Positions 40,311-41,638 of a stretch of DNA of 41,638 nucleotides are shown piece after piece; within the stretch, counting starts at the first letter, position 1; every line of letters begins with the position of its first letter. The stretch is from a virus, in IMG/VR virus record IMGVR_UViG_3300017788_000062, positions 1 through 41,638 of that record. One strand, 5' to 3'. The translations under genes were made by a program, and so were the position numbers. The notes beneath the pieces were generated by a model, which searched no databases, was not told the DNA's origin, and was given only the letters and a program-made list of their open reading frames with translations.

Positions 40311-40994
40311 TCAACTTATATCAATACCATAAATTTTACACCATTTTCTCACAGCATTGTCAGATACTCCATATTTTTTTCCTAAACTAACCATCGTGTT
40401 AGTTTTAATTTCTTTTTCCAAAATATTTTTTTCCGGTCTAATTACTTTTCTAGTTTTATATCTTGGTGCAAATCTCCAACTTGGATTTACTTCAGTTGGT
40501 TTAATTTTATGTTTTTTTAAAGAGCGTCCGGCAAATGTAGAAGTTTGACTATGACAATTTGGACATAAAAATTCTAAATTTTCAATTCTATTATCGTTTG
40601 ATATTCCGTTTTTATGTTCTAATTGTAAAGTTAACTTACTATTTTCCCAAATTCCATTATTTTTACACTTAACACATTCATATTTTATGATATTGAATTT
40701 AATTAAATGTTTTTTAAGATTGGATCTATTACAAACTGAATTTTCTGTTAATTTTTTAAAAACATCTTCTTTTGTAACTCTTCTAGTCCAATTACTAGAT
40801 TGTGTTCTTGGTAAAAAATGACTAGTATCAATTTGTAATTCATTAATTCTTTTTTTACATGTTTTATAATTACCACCTTTATTTTCCATACCAAAATGTC
40901 TTAATAATTCAGACATAGTTCTGCTATTTTTGACTAGTTTAATAAATTGTTCATTTGAACTCTGCCAGATAATACTTGATCGTTTTTTATTCAT
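40311..40994 (-). CDS. HNH homing-type endonuclease with terminal HTH, inserted in the tRNA cluster
   Basis: A 227-residue protein. The HNH-type core with structural zinc pairs is YECVKCKNNG (CxxC), then LQLEHKNGISNDNRIENLEF and LCPNCHSQ (residues of about 107-152). The His of LEHKNG and the Asn/His around NLEFLCPNCH are the catalytic elements. The N terminus (SRTMSELLRHFGMENKGGNY) and the C terminus (MVSLGKKYGVSDNAVRKWCK) look like DNA-binding helices. Free-standing HNH genes of this type move by cutting intronless or gene-free alleles in related phages. It sits between tRNA-Gln and tRNA-Gly without splitting a gene. The sequence is more AT-rich than the surrounding tRNAs. Activity is plausible, all key residues being present. 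Confidence 0.85.
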   Translation of the reverse strand: MNKKRSSIIWQSSNEQFIKLVKNSRTMSELLRHFGMENKGGNYKTCKKRINELQIDTSHFLPRTQSSNWTRRVTKEDVFKKLTENSVCNRSNLKKHLIKFNIIKYECVKCKNNGIWENSKLTLQLEHKNGISNDNRIENLEFLCPNCHSQTSTFAGRSLKKHKIKPTEVNPSWRFAPRYKTRKVIRPEKNILEKEIKTNTMVSLGKKYGVSDNAVRKWCKIYGIDIS

Positions 40995-41051
40995 ACATAC
41001 ATAAATATGTAAGAATGAAATGAAAGTTCAATTTTTTAAATAAAATTAATG

Positions 41052-41124
41052 AGCGTGTGGTGAGGTTTGAACTCACGACATCAAGTTTGGAAAACTCGTA
41101 CTCTACCAACTGAGTTACACACGC
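41052..41124 (-). tRNA. tRNA-Gly (anticodon UCC)
   Basis: GCGTGTG pairs perfectly with CACACGC; discriminator T; no CCA encoded (next bases CAT). The anticodon arm is CGAGT-TTTCCAA-ACTTG. The T-arm is GTGAG-TTCAAAC-CTCAC. The D-loop has the normal GTTGGTAG. Confidence 0.93.
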
Positions 41125-41132
41125 GTTTAAAA

Positions 41133-41222
41133 TGGCGGTTGAGGAAAGATTCGAACTTTCGGAGGCTTTTACACCTCGGAGCTTTAGCAAAGCTCTGCAT
41201 TAGACCACTCTGCCACCCAACC
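41133..41222 (-). tRNA. tRNA-Ser (anticodon GCU)
   Basis: GGTTGGG pairs with CTCAACC, discriminator G, CCA encoded. The anticodon arm is GAGCT-TTGCTAA-AGCTC. The long variable arm expected of serine tRNAs is present (GAGG / CCTC). The T-arm is AAAG-TTCGAAT-CTTT. Confidence 0.93.
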
Positions 41223-41260
41223 ATAAATTTTTTGACAAACTCCGATTTCTTCAAGAGACG

Positions 41261-41289
41261 ATATTATCAGTCTTCGGTTCCATTGTCAA
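41261..41289 (-). promoter_or_regulatory. Sigma-70-type promoter for the tRNA cluster
   Basis: On the minus strand TTGACA (41284-41289) is followed after exactly 17 bases by TAATAT (41261-41266). The tRNA-Ser (GCU) gene begins about 39 bases beyond the -10 box. This is close to the housekeeping consensus, so the downstream tRNAs can be read by unmodified host polymerase. Confidence 0.85.
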
Positions 41290-41306
41290 GTGGAGTTGTA
41301 TTAAAA

Positions 41307-41398
41307 TGGCGGTTGATGTCCGTACTGCCCGGACCTTCGTCTTTCAACGAACTCAGTTTTCAAGACTGATGCAGCCAGCTTATATCTGCCTATCAACC
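41307..41398 (-). tRNA. tRNA-Ser (anticodon UGA) with non-canonical T-loop and core
   Basis: All five helices are perfect: acceptor GGTTGAT / ATCAACC, D-stem GCAG / CTGC, anticodon arm TCAGT-CTTGAAA-ACTGA, variable arm TTCGT / ACGAA, and T-stem GTCCG / CGGAC. Discriminator G and CCA are encoded. Yet position 8 is A instead of U, the D-loop (ATATAAGCTGG) is atypical, and the T-loop is GGCAGTA instead of TTCRANY. The T-loop matches the pattern of the tRNA-Ala-like gene at 39398-39469. Confidence 0.7.
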
Positions 41399-41414
41399 GT
41401 TATAAATTAAAAAT

Positions 41415-41504
41415 TGGTGGGTATAGAGGGACTTGAACCCCCGGAGGCTTTGACACCCCTTCGGTTTTCAAGACCGCTGCAATAAGCCGCTCTGCCACCT
41501 CACC
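41415..41504 (-). tRNA. tRNA-Ser (anticodon UGA) with mispaired acceptor stem
   Basis: The D-arm, anticodon arm (GCGGT-CTTGAAA-ACCGA), variable arm and T-arm (GGGGG-TTCAAGT-CCCTC) look normal, and A-CCA is encoded. The 5' acceptor strand GGTGAGG does not match the 3' strand TATACCC: three of seven pairs are non-Watson-Crick mismatches plus one G-U. The 3' half is nearly the same as that of the partial tRNA at the window edge. It may be a chimera or defective. Confidence 0.6.
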
Positions 41505-41521
41505 GTACTAAATTGTCTACC

Positions 41522-41603
41522 GTTTGAAGCCGCCTTTATAGGATTTCCTATGAGTCTAGGCAGAGTTTATATCTCCTCGTCCACCGTGTGGTTACGTTCA
41601 AAC
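41522..41603. other. tRNA-sized structured element, gene not identified
   Basis: The ends are exact 7-base complements (GTTTGAA / TTCAAAC). Internal hairpins on the minus strand are CCAC-ACG-GTGG, GGAG-ATATAAA-CTCT and ATAGG-AAAT-CCTAT. The layout and 82-base length are tRNA-like, but no conserved tRNA bases are in place. Confidence 0.35.
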
Positions 41604-41611
41604 TAGCAAAT

Positions 41612-41638
41612 TGGTGGGCGTAGAGGGACTTGAACCCC
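41612..41638 (-). tRNA. tRNA, 3' end only (cut by window edge)
   Basis: On the minus strand GGGG-TTCAAGT-CCCTC is the T-arm, TACGCCC the 3' acceptor strand and A-CCA the end. The 5' part and anticodon lie beyond the window, so the amino acid is not known. The T-arm is the same as in the Ser tRNA at 41415-41504. Confidence 0.8.

Noticed and set aside
40987-41369. Open frames across the tRNA genes on both strands
   Set aside because: They run through tRNA-Gly and tRNA-Ser sequences and carry no protein-family signal.

Overview
This window looks like the virion-assembly and baseplate region of a large, AT-rich, T4-like contractile-tailed phage (a myovirus). Every protein gene I can support lies on the minus strand and reads right to left. 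The left edge cuts a portal (gp20-type) gene. Next to it are terminase large subunit, gp25, gp6 and gp5-type baseplate proteins, a gp55-like late sigma factor, gp46/gp47-type recombination functions, a primase and a RuvC-like nuclease. The host cannot be fixed. Most starts lack a Shine-Dalgarno sequence, but the promoter in front of the tRNA-Ser gene is a textbook sigma-70 promoter.

Layout from right to left, which is the direction of transcription. About 41.6-40.2 kb holds a tRNA cluster (Ser, Gly, Gln) with a free-standing HNH endonuclease inserted. About 40.2-37.4 kb holds small accessory genes (an exported protein, a FeoA-like protein, helix-turn-helix and coiled-coil proteins), a tRNA-Ala-like gene, a tRNA-Gly and a complete phage-encoded tmRNA. 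About 37.3-33.2 kb holds small proteins, PhoH, an IPT/TIG protein, an HD hydrolase and a glycosyltransferase. About 33-30 kb holds Hsp20, a four-helix membrane protein with an EF-hand, and the gp55-like sigma factor. About 30-12.2 kb is the virion block: gp5-like spike, gp25, gp6, large wedge or fibre proteins and adhesin-like proteins. About 12.2-7.5 kb holds the RuvC-like nuclease, the primase and a single-polypeptide Mre11-Rad50 fusion. About 7.5 kb to the left edge holds a structural protein, a flavodoxin-like protein, a possible small terminase, the large terminase and the portal.

Several features stand out. Three protein-splicing (Hint/intein) elements sit in virion or packaging genes. 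The large terminase carries a 461-residue LAGLIDADG intein exactly in its TPNG motif. The portal carries an intein that runs off the window. A tail protein ends in a small Hint domain that lacks a +1 nucleophile, so it may cleave rather than splice. The SbcD/Mre11 and SbcC/Rad50 homologues are fused into one 1070-residue protein. The tmRNA encodes a 30-residue lysine-rich tag ending in LALAA. Two tRNA genes (Ser-UGA and an Ala-UGC-like gene) keep all their helices but share the T-loop pattern GGCRGWA in place of TTCRANY, which suggests tRNAs dedicated to something other than ordinary decoding. A pair of hairpins resembling IS200/IS605 (TnpB-type) right ends abuts the tmRNA 5' end, with no transposase gene.

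Functions were assigned by reading motifs in the translated sequences. No database search was run, and the virion genes other than gp5, gp6, gp25, portal and terminase are placed mainly by position and composition.
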